Notes: generated by a model not told the origin, from the letters alone. 64,000 nucleotides of DNA from Microcoleus sp. EPA2 (GCA_020882975.1 JAHRFD010000001.1:104336-168335); one strand, 5' to 3'; shown: positions 55,300 to 64,000, counted from the stretch's first letter. Translations and numbers: made by a program.

Positions 55300-55735
55300 G
55301 GGGCATGGGGCATGGGGCAACCCCCCCCAGCCCCCCCTTGGGGGGAATTCAAGACGTCAAGGGTGGAGTGGAGGGGCATGGGGCAACTCCCCCTGCCCCC
55401 CCCAAGGGGGGAATTCAAGGAGCCAAGGCGGGTATTGGGCATGGGGCAACCCATTGGTGTCAACTTAACGTCAAACCGATAGTCCGACAGGGAATGAATT
55501 CCCTGTCTCAAAGCGAAAGTCCTCCCTATGAGGACTGAGAACAACACTTTTCAACTCATTAGTCCTCTTGAGAGGACTTTCGCTATTAGCCAGGGGTTTC
55601 AACCCCTGGCGGACTCGCGGACTCGCAGATGATCTACTTAAGTTGACACCAATGGGGCAACCCCCCCAGGCCCCCCAAGGGGGGAATTCAAGGAGCCAAG
55701 GGGGGAGTGGAGGGGCATGGGGCATGGCCTGGGGC
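55300..55735. repeat. Array of GGGGCATGGGGCAAC...AAGGGGGGAATTCAAGG units
   Basis: Units begin near 55304, 55374 and 55651. Each has GGCATGGGGCAAC, a CCCCCC(C)AAGGGGGG palindrome and GAATTCAAGG. The third is split from the others by the MITE-like element 55450-55656. Small frames over this region are artefacts. With the MITE it fills the 557-bp gene-free stretch 55289-55845, whose last part should hold the cruF promoter. Confidence 0.88.
55450..55656. mobile_element. MITE-like element with 19-bp terminal inverted repeats
   Basis: CCCATTGGTGTCAACTTAA (55450-55468) is the exact reverse complement of 55638-55656. Inside are several hairpins: GACAGGGAATGAATTCCCTG (then TC), AGTCCTC...GAGGACT twice and CCAGGGGTTTCAACCCCTGG. 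There is no coding capacity. It sits inside the GGGGCAAC repeat array. Confidence 0.9.
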
Positions 55736-55845
55736 ATCAATTGCCAATGCCAACTACCAAGTAACTCAAATACGCTTGGTTTTTTGTTAAAGTTTGTAAA
55801 CTGTTAAAAGTGCTTGACGCATTTGATATTTTTCCGAGGATTTCT

Positions 55846-56787
55846 ATGAAGCAACTTTTAATTGCTGAGCGCATCTGCCTAATTGCCCATGTTTTATCGA
55901 TGGCTTTTGGATTGGCAGGGTTACTACTGATTTTACCCAGGCCCGAATTGGTGATGAGTTTACCTCCGGCTGGGCAAACTTTGTTCCAGTGGGGGATGGC
56001 TGGAGGTGGAGTAGTTTATATCATTTTTGGTGCAGCAGCGGTTGCTATCTATGCCTATCGAACCTTGGGCTTAGGTGCTACTCTCACTTTTTTACTGCCT
56101 TCGGTATTTTTATCTTTGGGTAGTGAGTTATTGGGTACGAGTACAGGTTTTCCCTTCGGCCACTACCACTATTTGAGCGGTTTGGGCTACAAAATTGCAG
56201 GGTTGGTGCCGTTTACCATCCCGCTGTCGTGGTTTTATCTGGGAATGGTTTGTTATGTGATTGCTCGCGCTGGATTGAGCTCTGGTAAAGGGGAACTCAA
56301 CTGGGTGCGTCAGCTTGGGGCGATCGCCCTTGGTGCTGTGTTACTAACAGCATGGGATTTTGTACTAGATCCGGCGATGAGTCAGACTTCTGTGCCTTTT
56401 TGGGAGTTTGAGGAACTTGGAGCTTTCTTCGGGATGCCTTACCGCAATTTGGCGGGATGGATGGGTACGGGAGCGCTGTTTATGTCTGTAGCTGCTTTTT
56501 TCTGGAGAAAAACTCCGATTCATTTGGATCGCTCAGAAATGGGTTTGCCCTTAATTGTGTATGTGGTAAATTTTGCTTTCGGAGCAATTATTACTGTAAC
56601 TTCTTTGGATTCTCGGTTCTGGTTCCCCACAATGCTAGCTGTGCTTCTGGGTGTAGTGCCGGCGATCGTCTTAAGTTCGATGGCGAAACCTTCAGCAGGT
56701 AAGGCGACAGAAACAATTCCGTCTCTGGATAAATCTGCTGTGACAGCGGAAATTCCACCTCAGCCGGTTGGCGCTGTACGCAAGTAA
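55846..56787 (+). CDS. cruF: Carotenoid 1',2'-hydratase CruF
   Basis: 313 residues from ATG 55846 with a CGAGGA site 5 bases upstream; an upstream TTG at 55810 is rejected. About eight membrane helices. The family region ELLGTSTGFPFGHYHYLSGL, then GYKIAGLVPFTIPLSWFYLG, and TAWDFVLDPAMS is the DUF422/CruF signature. CruF adds water to the psi end of gamma-carotene, a step to myxoxanthophyll. The next gene is cruG, as in other cyanobacteria. Confidence 0.9.
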   Translation: MKQLLIAERICLIAHVLSMAFGLAGLLLILPRPELVMSLPPAGQTLFQWGMAGGGVVYIIFGAAAVAIYAYRTLGLGATLTFLLPSVFLSLGSELLGTSTGFPFGHYHYLSGLGYKIAGLVPFTIPLSWFYLGMVCYVIARAGLSSGKGELNWVRQLGAIALGAVLLTAWDFVLDPAMSQTSVPFWEFEELGAFFGMPYRNLAGWMGTGALFMSVAAFFWRKTPIHLDRSEMGLPLIVYVVNFAFGAIITVTSLDSRFWFPTMLAVLLGVVPAIVLSSMAKPSAGKATETIPSLDKSAVTAEIPPQPVGAVRK

Positions 56788-56814
56788 GATCTAATCAGGA
56801 ATTTTACAGCTATT

Positions 56815-56851
56815 AAAAAAACCCGGTTTCTTAATGAAACCGGGTTTTTTT
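56815..56851 (+). terminator. Strong terminator between cruF and cruG
   Basis: AAAAAAACCCGGTTTC (56815-56830) pairs perfectly with GAAACCGGGTTTTTTT (56836-56851), ending in seven T. It belongs to the GAAACCGGGTTTC repeat family. Confidence 0.92.
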
Positions 56852-58132
56852 GCGATATTTTCCGGCGCAATTCCTGTAATATGTTTGGAGTTAAAAATTT
56901 ATGAAATTTTTCAATTTAATTTGATTTCCCCGATCGCCCCGAACCTTCCCCCAAATCTCTTGACAAGTATCATCTGTGTCACACTCCTGCTGCTGCAATT
57001 ACCCGCCGTGGCAATTCTGATGTCGCGCTTAATCAAAGGCCCCTCGCGCATCCCGCCCCTAGAACCCGCATCGCCGACACTGGATTTGCTTGGTGCTTGT
57101 ACAGTAGTTGTCCCGACTTTGAATGAAGCCGATCGCCTGGGGCCTTGTTTAGATGGATTAACCAACCAAAGTTACGAACTCCGCGAAGTTATTGTGGTTG
57201 ATAGCTATTCCGTTGACGGCACCGCAGATTTAGTTAAAGCCACAGCAGCAAAAGACCCCCGGTTTCGCGTCATTAATGACGATCCACTACCGGCTGGTTG
57301 GGTGGGGCGTCCTTGGGCTTTACACACTGGTTTTTTGGCAAGTTCCGACAAATGCGAGTGGATTTTGGGGATAGATGCCGATACTGTGCCGCATCCGGGT
57401 TTGATTGCAAGTTTGCTCAAAACGGCGATCGCCAAAAATTATGATTTAATTTCCCTGTCGCCGCAGTTTATTCTCAAGTATCCAGGGGAATTGTGGCTGC
57501 AACCGGCGCTGTTGATGACTTTGGTTTATCGCTTCGGACCGACCGGGACTGGTGGAGATGTACCGGAATTGGTGATGGCCAACGGTCAATGTTTTTTGTG
57601 TCGGCGCGAGGTTTTGGTGGAATTGGACGGCTACGAGTCGGCTAGGGGTTCCTTTTGCGATGATGTGACTCTGGCTCGCTATGCGGCTGCTAAGGGCTTT
57701 AAGGTGGGCTTTTTGGATGGGGCTAAGGTGTTGAAGGTGCGGATGTATGAGGGGGCGATGGAGACTTGGAATGAGTGGGGGCGATCGCTCGATTTGAAGG
57801 ATGCTGCTTCTAGGACTCAAATTTGGGGCGATTTGTGGCTGTTGTTTGCAGTTCAAGGTTTGCCGATATTGATTTTGTTGTGCTATTTGCTGTTTGGTTG
57901 GCGATCGCCTATGGCAGTTTTTCCCTACGGTTTGCTGTTGGGATTGAATGTATTTTTGGTGGCGGTGCGATGGGCTTTGTGTTTGGCGATCGCACCTTCC
58001 TACGATCGGACAAAAGCATCGGGTAAATGGCTGTTTTGGCTTTCTCCTTTAGCCGATCCTTTAGCATTTTTGCGGATTCTGATTTCTGCATTGAATCAGC
58101 CGACTCAGTGGCGCGGCCGCAAGTATAGTTAG
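56834..58132 (+). CDS. cruG: Carotenoid glycosyltransferase CruG
   Basis: 432 codons if begun at the ATG 56834, but that ATG lies in the terminator hairpin and the first 30 codons look untranslated. No other in-frame ATG precedes the domain, so a TTG at 56885, 56921 or 56960 is more likely. One helix (LTSIICVTLLLLQLPAVAIL) leads to a GT2 domain: ACTVVVPTLNEADRLGPCLD, VIVVDSYSVDGTAD, GIDADTVPHPG (DxD-type) and FCDDVTLARYAAAKGF, then three membrane helices. CruG adds the sugar in myxoxanthophyll (myxol 2'-fucoside type) synthesis. The pair with cruF supports this. Confidence 0.85.
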   Translation: MKPGFFAIFSGAIPVICLELKIYEIFQFNLISPIAPNLPPNLLTSIICVTLLLLQLPAVAILMSRLIKGPSRIPPLEPASPTLDLLGACTVVVPTLNEADRLGPCLDGLTNQSYELREVIVVDSYSVDGTADLVKATAAKDPRFRVINDDPLPAGWVGRPWALHTGFLASSDKCEWILGIDADTVPHPGLIASLLKTAIAKNYDLISLSPQFILKYPGELWLQPALLMTLVYRFGPTGTGGDVPELVMANGQCFLCRREVLVELDGYESARGSFCDDVTLARYAAAKGFKVGFLDGAKVLKVRMYEGAMETWNEWGRSLDLKDAASRTQIWGDLWLLFAVQGLPILILLCYLLFGWRSPMAVFPYGLLLGLNVFLVAVRWALCLAIAPSYDRTKASGKWLFWLSPLADPLAFLRILISALNQPTQWRGRKYS

Positions 58133-58152
58133 CCTAGGAGAGCATTTCTGTA

Positions 58153-58210
58153 GGGGCGGGTTTCACCAACAATCTTTCGTTCAGACTAACAATCTAAATA
58201 AACCCGCCCC
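58153..58210. repeat. GGGGCGGGTTT inverted repeat
   Basis: GGGGCGGGTTT (58153-58163) pairs with AAACCCGCCCC (58200-58210) around 36 nt. It lies 21 bp after cruG and may terminate it. It is one part of the 305-bp gene-free stretch 58133-58437. Confidence 0.78.
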
Positions 58211-58237
58211 GATCGCGACTGGGATGGGAATGATTTA

Positions 58238-58290
58238 ACCGCGAAGGCGCGAAGTACGCGAAGGAAGAGAAGAGAGAGTTTAATACAGGA
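58238..58290. repeat. TTAACCGCGAAGG repeat, single arm
   Basis: TTTAACCGCGAAGGCGCGAA followed by GTACGCGAAGGAAGAGAAG is the reverse complement of the 15702-15745 copy. Confidence 0.82.
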
Positions 58291-58365
58291 CGATGAAGAG
58301 AGGATTTTATATCAGCGGGCGAGGACTGTCTAACCAAGAGGCGATCGCAGCAGTAAAAAAAACTG

Positions 58366-58402
58366 GCAGAAAGCAGTATTTTGATGAAATACTGCTTTCT
58401 GC
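58366..58402. terminator. 16-bp hairpin downstream of rnhA
   Basis: GCAGAAAGCAGTATTT (58366-58381) pairs perfectly with AAATACTGCTTTCTGC (58387-58402) around TGATG. It lies 36 bp beyond the rnhA stop and between convergent genes. Confidence 0.75.
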
Positions 58403-58437
58403 TTTCTGGCAACTGACTAATAACTAATAACTAATAA

Positions 58438-59331
58438 TTAATCAACTGTACTTACGTGGTCTATGCGTTCCAATTGCCAGAGAATTTGATTTCCCTCGCG
58501 GCGCACCCGCGAAACTACCCAGTTTCGCCAAACCCAGTTGTCTCCACGACTGGTAACAGCACTGGCATTTACATCCATCAAGTCAGCTAATTCAGAACTT
58601 GTGATCAAGTAGCCTTTAGTGGCAACTTCATCGGCTATATGCAAGGTTTCGATCAGGTTTCGGAGGTCCTGAACCCTCACCTCGCGGGGCAAGTTCTCCA
58701 GAGTATCGGCAGTAGAATCCATCATGGCAGCATTGGAGATGAGAAGGTCAGAAGTTATGACATAGGATTCTATCGTTTTGTTACCAATTGTTTCCGTTTC
58801 ATCTGAAACATTTGTGTTTTCCGACTGTAGGGGCAGTGCCCCCGTGGCTGCCCCAACCCCTTTGTGTTGTTGCAGTTCGGGAACGAGATTCTGCGAAAAG
58901 CTGCGGGCGATTTCGTCGCATCTATCGTTATAGAAATCCCCAGAGTGACCCCGGACGTGTTCCCACTTCACTTGCCGGGAATTCAGCTTGTCTAGCAGGT
59001 GCCAGAGGTCTTGATTGACGACATCTTTGCCTGTGGAAGTTTTCCAGCCTTTGTTTTTCCAGCCTTGAATCCATTTGGTGATACCGTTTTTAACATACTC
59101 GCTGTCGGTGTAAAGGGTGACTGCTTCGGTTTGACCGGAATTGGCAAAAAACTCTAAGGCGGCGATCGCAGCCTGCATTTCCATGCGGTTATTGGTACTT
59201 TGGGACTGTGCACCTCCTAGTTCGTGACAGTTGCCATCGGCGAAGCAAACTACTGCGCCCCAGCCGCCTGGGCCTGGATTGCCGGAACAAGCGCCGTCTG
59301 TGTACAAGCTTTTGATTTGGGGAAGTGTCAT
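58438..59331 (-). CDS. rnhA: Ribonuclease HI with C-terminal extension
   Basis: 297 residues, ATG start. RNase HI fills residues 1-150: LYTDGACSGNPGPGGWG (first Asp), NNRMEMQAAIAAL (Glu), TLYTDSEYVKNGI (Asp) and VRGHSGDFYNDRCDEIA (His, Asp). It cuts RNA in RNA:DNA hybrids. A linker with GVGAATGALPLQ comes from a dispersed repeat. The last 110 residues (LIETLHIADEVATKGYLITS, SELADLMDVNASAVT, NWVWRNWVVSRVRR) look like a helix-turn-helix-type extension. The fusion makes it about twice normal length. Confidence 0.93.
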   Translation of the reverse strand: MTLPQIKSLYTDGACSGNPGPGGWGAVVCFADGNCHELGGAQSQSTNNRMEMQAAIAALEFFANSGQTEAVTLYTDSEYVKNGITKWIQGWKNKGWKTSTGKDVVNQDLWHLLDKLNSRQVKWEHVRGHSGDFYNDRCDEIARSFSQNLVPELQQHKGVGAATGALPLQSENTNVSDETETIGNKTIESYVITSDLLISNAAMMDSTADTLENLPREVRVQDLRNLIETLHIADEVATKGYLITSSELADLMDVNASAVTSRGDNWVWRNWVVSRVRREGNQILWQLERIDHVSTVD

Positions 59332-59411
59332 GGGCGAGTTAATCTATTTTTTAGAGGTATGTTGTTGCCAGATGTCATAATTTAAGAGAATCGCGATCGG
59401 ACCTAGATGCT

Positions 59412-62400
59412 ATGAAAAATGCCAACTTAAAGATTAAAAAGGTCTGTCTATTTATTTCTCCGTTTTCTTTGTTAATTTTTAATACTTTCGCCCAAGCCCA
59501 AACAGTCATCCCAGCGGCGGATGGTACTGGCACTAATGTGACACGCACTGACAACCGCTACGATATTGGTGGTGGCAGTTTGTCGGGGGACGGGGCGAAT
59601 CTTTTTCATAGTTTTCAGAAGTTCGGTATCCCGGAAGGTCAGGTTGCTAATTTTTTGACCAATCCAGCGATTCAAAATATATTAGGTCGCATTTCTGGCG
59701 GGGATGCTTCCCTAATTAATGGTTTAATTACTGTCACTGGTGGCAACTCTAATCTGTTTTTAATTAATCCTGCGGGGATAGTGTTTGGTCCCAACGCGAG
59801 TTTGAATGTGCCGGCGGCTTTCACTGCAACTACTGCTAGTGGGGTAGGTTTTGGTTCTAATTGGTTTAATGCTACGGGCATAAATGATTTTAGCACGCTA
59901 GTTGGTACTCCTAATGGTTTTTATTTTGGGGTGGCTCCACCGGGAAGTATTGTGAATGCTGCTAATTTGGCTGTGGCACCTGGCCAAAGTTTGGCTTTGT
60001 TGGGCGGTACTGTGATTAGTACGGGGAATTTGTCGGCACCGGGAGGTAACATTACTGTTGCTAGTGTGGGAAGTGGAAGTGCTATTCGCATTAGTCAACC
60101 AGGGCATTTGTTGAGTTTAGAAATTGCTACTGGTGGCAATTTACCGAATTCTCCCTTGCTTGCAAATCCTCTGTCTTTGCCGCAGTTGCTGACTGGTAGC
60201 GGTGTGAATGGTGCGACTGGTGTTGCTGTGGCGACTGATGGTACGGTGCGACTGGTGGGCTCTGGTTTGCAGGTGAATTCGGGGGATGTGGCGATCGCTA
60301 AAAGTAATCTTACCCCCATTTCTGATTTAACGGCGGCAAATGCTCGCCTCTGGGCCGCTAATAATCTCACATTAGATGGGGTTCAATTATACACAAGTGG
60401 TAACTTGACTTTGACCGCGGGAAATGCTGCGCAAGTGCGTGACAGTGCGACGCATCCGTTTTTGGCTCAGGCTGGGGGTAATTTATACATTCAGGGCGAT
60501 CGCACTATCGATATTCTGACTCAAAATGCGATCGGTGCTTTGGCTCTGGCTCCCCAATTTCAGGCGGGCGGCGCTTTGACTTTAGTTAGTAATGGCGTGA
60601 TTTCTGGGGATACTCACTTTGTTTCTGGTGGCAATTTTTCGATTCGTAATCTGTCAGGAATGCCGGGAAATTTTGTGAGTTTATTTGACCCGATTATTAG
60701 TTCTGAGGCTGATGTTTTTTTGGGAGATTATACTGGTGCTTCTCTGAAAGTGGAGGCTAAGGGAAGTATTGTGGCACAGGATATTACAATTACTCGCCCG
60801 GATACTGCCCTCGATATTGGAAATGTTAGTGCTGATTCCGATATTGCTATTTTAACTAGGACTCCGGCATTGATTTTGCGGGCTGGAGTTCGGAATTTGG
60901 CTAATACTCCGAATGTTCCTAATGCTGTTGAGGGGAGTTTTGATGATAATGAAACTACTTCTTTAGGTGAGGAGGCTATATTTAATCCGGGGATTATTAA
61001 CTCGACTCCCTTAATTATTGTAGATAATCTTTCTGCTGGGGGGCTGGTGAGTTTATCGGCACCGGGAACAGTCGCAACTAGAGATATTAATAGTGGAGAA
61101 ATTAAGGTCGAAAGCGGACAGGGTGTTGTGGTTGGTGGCCGATTGACTTCTAGTTCGACAATTAATATTCAGGCTGCTGATAATATTATCTTGACAAATG
61201 ACATTTCCCGTGGTGATGTAAATGGTAATGTGAGTTTCAACAGCAGTGGGGGTAGTATAGTCACTGGGGCGATCGATACGGGGAATTCTGGGGCGATCGA
61301 ACTTAGAGCTTTTGGAAATGTGAATTTTGGGAATTTACAGGGCACTAAGGTTGATGTTGCTAGTAACTCCGGGGAATTGGGAGTTTTGAGCGATCCTAAT
61401 GTCATAGTCCCTAATACTATACCAGTGGATATTGCAGCAACTACAAATATCAGTTTGAGGGCTTCTAGGGACTTAACGGTAGGTAATCTTAATGCTGCTA
61501 CTGTCAATGCTACCAGCAATACGGGCAATGTCACCACGGGGGCGATCGCTACTACTGGTGATGTCAGAATTTTAGCCAGACAAGTAATTAATACTGGGGT
61601 GGTAACTGTTAATTCTGTTGGGCTAAATTTCATTCCCACAGTCAATCTGGATGCTCAAACTAACATTGCTACGCCCTCTATTAATGCTCCCGCGGCCACC
61701 ATTGCTGTGAGAGCATCTAGGGACTTAAATATCGGGAATTTGCAGGGGGGGGCAGTTGATGTTAGTAGTGATGGGGGCCAAATTGCGATCGGCAATAGTG
61801 TGACAACTGGAAATATTAATGTTGCTGCTTCCGGTAATGTAAAATCAGGAATTTTGCAGGGACTTAGAGTTAATGTTAAGAGTGATTCTGGAAGTATTGA
61901 AACTGCCAATACTACTGCAACTCTAAATGTAAATTTAGCCGCAGCAGGCGATGTAAATGCAGCAATTTTGCGGGGAGTTGCAGTTGATGTTAACAGCAGC
62001 AGGGGGAGTGTTACGACTGGTAATATAAATGCTACCGAGACTGTGGGGGTTTTAGCGGGAAGGCAAATCACAGTAGGGCGTATAGATGTTAATTCTGTTG
62101 GGGGCGATCGCACTGCTACGGTAAATCTGAATGCTCGCAATGATATTAGTGTAGCATCGATTAATGCGACTGGAGGTACGGTGGCGATCGGCACTCCGGG
62201 TTTTGTGCGAATCACCAATTCTTTTTTAAACCAAAACGGTACTCCTGTTAGCATCTCAACTGTTGGTGCTAATCGACCAGGTTCCGTTACTATTAATCAC
62301 GGTGGCGCTAATACTAACCCGCCAACGCCTTTTGCGATCGGAGATGCCAGAATTAACGGTAGTGCCGCAGCGATCGATTCTGGCAATGTTAATATTATTC

Positions 62401-63995
62401 CACCAACACCAACACCACCAACACCAACACCACCACCACCACCAACACCAACACCACCACCACCAACACCAACACCACCACCACCAACACCAACACCACC
62501 ACCACCACCAACACCAACACCACTAACACCGCCAACACCATTAAATAGATTTTTATCGCTCTTTCCAGGGCCAAACCAAGCCTTAACACCAGAACAACTG
62601 CTAAATCAAAACATCATTTTGCGAAACATAGAAGCACCGCGACAAATGATAGTTGGACTCGAAAAAAACTTACCTCCCAAAGCTATCTTAGATTTCATCC
62701 GTTCAAATCCCCCAAATTTAGCCTTCCTGTCAGCATTTCGCAGCAACATCGGCAGTAACTTTGACCAAGGAAAACTCTCGGAAGGTATAGCTTTACTAGA
62801 CAAATCTTTCAGCCAAGAATACCAACAATATTTCGGCCTAAACTTCCCCGACATTGAAGACGAACTAATCTCCACCGAAGCAACTCAAAAAAAATTAGCA
62901 GCCCTCTCCGCAGAAACCGGTATTAAACCCAGTTTTATTTATCTCTTTTCCCGACCCGAAAAATTAGATTTAGTTTTAATTACAGCTTCAGGTTCTGTCA
63001 TTCACCAAACTGTGCCACAAGCTAACCGCAAAGAACTGATGCAACTTGTCAGTAAATTCCGGGAAGAAATTACCAAACTGGGTGCGCGGGGAACTACCAG
63101 TTATCTCCCCTATTCCCAACAACTTTATCAGTGGATAATTGCTCCTTTACAGCCAACTTTAAAAGAGCGGGGAATTGATACAATCTCATTCATCGCTGAT
63201 AAAGGATTGCGAGGCTTTCCTTTTTCCGCTTTGCACGACGGACAGCAATTTTTGGTGGAAAATTACAATATCAGTCTAATTCCCAGCGTTAGTTTAACCG
63301 ACACTCGTTACATTGATATTAGAAACGTTCAGGTTTTAGCCATGGGTGCGTCACAATTTTCTGAGTTGAAACCTTTGCCGGCAGTTCCTGCTGAAATAGC
63401 GGCTATTTCCAGAGATTGGCCGGGAATTAGTTTTCTGAATGAGGGCTTTACTTTGGAGAATTTGAGGCGACAGCATCAAAGTCGGCCCTTTGGGATTATT
63501 CACTTAGCTACTCATGGCGAATTTAAACCTGGATTACCAAGTAATTCTTTTATTCAGTTGTGGAATAGCCGACTGCAACTGGATCAATTGCGACAGTTGA
63601 GATTGAACGATCCCCAGGTAAATTTATTGGTTTTGAGTGCTTGTCGCACTGCGGTGGGAGATGAGGAAGCGGAGTTAGGTTTTGGCGGATTGGCGGTACA
63701 ATCTGGGGTGCAAACGGCCTTGGGGAGTTTGTGGTATGTGAGTGATGAAGGTACTTTGGGATTGATGAGTGAATTTTATCAACAGTTGAAGACTGCGCCA
63801 ATTAGGGCGGCCGCCCTGCGAAAAGCGCAAATTGCAATGTTGCGAGGAGATGTGCGTTTGGAGGGTGGTCAATTGCGGGGTTCGAGTCGGGGTGGAGGGG
63901 TGGATTTACCACCGTCGCTGCGAGGTTTTGCAGATACAAATTTGTCCCATCCTTTTTATTGGTCGGCTTTTGTGATGGTTGGAAGTCCTTGGTGA
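59412..63995 (+). CDS. TpsA haemagglutinin fused to a C-terminal CHAT protease
   Basis: 1527 residues, ATG start. A signal peptide (VCLFISPFSLLIFNTFAQA) leads to the TPS secretion domain (GTGTNVTRTDNRYDIGGGS, DGANLFHSFQKFGIPEG, NLFLINPAGIVFGPNASL). A long beta-helical region follows to about 990, then a Pro/Thr linker (62401-62537). The last 300 residues are CHAT: GIDTISFIADKGLRGFPFSA, HLATHGEF (His1368) and LVLSACRTAVGDEEAELGFG (Cys1411), then TALGSLWYVSDEGTLGLMSE. All parts are in one frame and end at TGA. TpsB at 45756 is the candidate exporter. The combination would display a caspase-like protease at the cell surface. Confidence 0.93.
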   Translation: MKNANLKIKKVCLFISPFSLLIFNTFAQAQTVIPAADGTGTNVTRTDNRYDIGGGSLSGDGANLFHSFQKFGIPEGQVANFLTNPAIQNILGRISGGDASLINGLITVTGGNSNLFLINPAGIVFGPNASLNVPAAFTATTASGVGFGSNWFNATGINDFSTLVGTPNGFYFGVAPPGSIVNAANLAVAPGQSLALLGGTVISTGNLSAPGGNITVASVGSGSAIRISQPGHLLSLEIATGGNLPNSPLLANPLSLPQLLTGSGVNGATGVAVATDGTVRLVGSGLQVNSGDVAIAKSNLTPISDLTAANARLWAANNLTLDGVQLYTSGNLTLTAGNAAQVRDSATHPFLAQAGGNLYIQGDRTIDILTQNAIGALALAPQFQAGGALTLVSNGVISGDTHFVSGGNFSIRNLSGMPGNFVSLFDPIISSEADVFLGDYTGASLKVEAKGSIVAQDITITRPDTALDIGNVSADSDIAILTRTPALILRAGVRNLANTPNVPNAVEGSFDDNETTSLGEEAIFNPGIINSTPLIIVDNLSAGGLVSLSAPGTVATRDINSGEIKVESGQGVVVGGRLTSSSTINIQAADNIILTNDISRGDVNGNVSFNSSGGSIVTGAIDTGNSGAIELRAFGNVNFGNLQGTKVDVASNSGELGVLSDPNVIVPNTIPVDIAATTNISLRASRDLTVGNLNAATVNATSNTGNVTTGAIATTGDVRILARQVINTGVVTVNSVGLNFIPTVNLDAQTNIATPSINAPAATIAVRASRDLNIGNLQGGAVDVSSDGGQIAIGNSVTTGNINVAASGNVKSGILQGLRVNVKSDSGSIETANTTATLNVNLAAAGDVNAAILRGVAVDVNSSRGSVTTGNINATETVGVLAGRQITVGRIDVNSVGGDRTATVNLNARNDISVASINATGGTVAIGTPGFVRITNSFLNQNGTPVSISTVGANRPGSVTINHGGANTNPPTPFAIGDARINGSAAAIDSGNVNIIPPTPTPPTPTPPPPPTPTPPPPTPTPPPPTPTPPPPPTPTPLTPPTPLNRFLSLFPGPNQALTPEQLLNQNIILRNIEAPRQMIVGLEKNLPPKAILDFIRSNPPNLAFLSAFRSNIGSNFDQGKLSEGIALLDKSFSQEYQQYFGLNFPDIEDELISTEATQKKLAALSAETGIKPSFIYLFSRPEKLDLVLITASGSVIHQTVPQANRKELMQLVSKFREEITKLGARGTTSYLPYSQQLYQWIIAPLQPTLKERGIDTISFIADKGLRGFPFSALHDGQQFLVENYNISLIPSVSLTDTRYIDIRNVQVLAMGASQFSELKPLPAVPAEIAAISRDWPGISFLNEGFTLENLRRQHQSRPFGIIHLATHGEFKPGLPSNSFIQLWNSRLQLDQLRQLRLNDPQVNLLVLSACRTAVGDEEAELGFGGLAVQSGVQTALGSLWYVSDEGTLGLMSEFYQQLKTAPIRAAALRKAQIAMLRGDVRLEGGQLRGSSRGGGVDLPPSLRGFADTNLSHPFYWSAFVMVGSPW
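62401..62537 (+). repeat. Pro-Thr-Pro microsatellite linker
   Basis: Tandem CCACCAACACCAACACCA-type units encode about 46 residues of PTPPPPTPTP between the beta-helix and CHAT domains. The repeat keeps the frame. A His/Gln-rich frame through it is a shadow. Confidence 0.93.
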
Positions 63996-64000
63996 TTGGG

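Noticed and set aside
55263-55807. Several small frames between the TPR-CHAT gene and cruF
   Set aside because: They consist of GGGGCATGGGGCAAC and CCCCCCAAGGGGGG repeats and the MITE, on both strands; no ribosome-binding sites.
62263-62526. His/Gln-rich frame over the PT linker
   Set aside because: It is the out-of-frame reading of the CCACCAACA microsatellite of the TpsA-CHAT gene.

Overview
The window looks like a chromosomal segment of a filamentous, repeat-rich cyanobacterium of the Oscillatoria/Microcoleus/Phormidium type. The evidence is psbM, a light-dependent protochlorophyllide reductase (por), the myxoxanthophyll genes cruF-cruG, cyanobacteria-typical families (COP23 proteins, a PDZ-radical SAM DUF512 protein, a YCF-era thylakoid thioredoxin-like protein), and dense HIP1 octamers (GCGATCGC), including three overlapping ones at 29232-29251. 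I saw no rRNA, tRNA or CRISPR array. The genus is inferred only from gene content and repeat style.

Layout. 1-17 kb is mostly housekeeping: a coiled-coil membrane protein cut by the left edge, an ATP-grasp ligase, a DMT transporter, a thioesterase, a double universal-stress protein, psbM, a 2Fe-2S ferredoxin, a TolC-type channel, a DUF512 radical SAM protein, an unusual cNMP-domain/AAA/membrane FeS fusion, a CPBP protease, uppP, a thioredoxin-like thylakoid protein and a GDP-mannose pyrophosphorylase. 17.1-32.4 kb is a run of ten co-oriented minus-strand genes: two secreted trypsin-like proteases (one fused to TPRs and a pilin-like domain), three COP23 paralogues, a membrane Ser/Thr kinase, an 1100-residue tubulin-like GTPase with a C-terminal zinc ribbon, a membrane vWA protein, a membrane-tethered periplasmic-binding protein and a protein with six ChW-type repeats. 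I regard this as the first of two candidate undescribed systems: an envelope-spanning sensing module built around a tubulin-like protein.

32.7-45.6 kb holds two small tandem paralogues, an ergothioneine operon (egtC-egtB-egtD, with egtC and egtB overlapping), an RRM protein, two proteins with cysteine-protease-like motifs, a 15-unit TPR protein, a long RluA-type pseudouridine synthase, an Old Yellow Enzyme and por. 45.7-64 kb is the second candidate system: a two-partner-secretion transporter (TpsB), a haemagglutinin-type TpsA, a broken TpsA copy, a secreted TPR-CHAT protein, and a 1527-residue TpsA fused to a C-terminal CHAT (caspase-like) protease. Inside it lie a decayed minus-strand islet (truncated ClpP, internally deleted VapC with its antitoxin, decapitated DUF433 gene) and the cruF-cruG pair.

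Intergenic DNA is full of short palindromic repeat families. Some serve as terminators (GAAACCGGGTTTC type), some look like MITEs (27696-27851; 55450-55656), and several have entered coding sequence in frame (52345-52467, 42556-42578, near 58830). Start codons were moved from the longest reading frame where a non-ATG start was less plausible than a downstream ATG; each case is stated.
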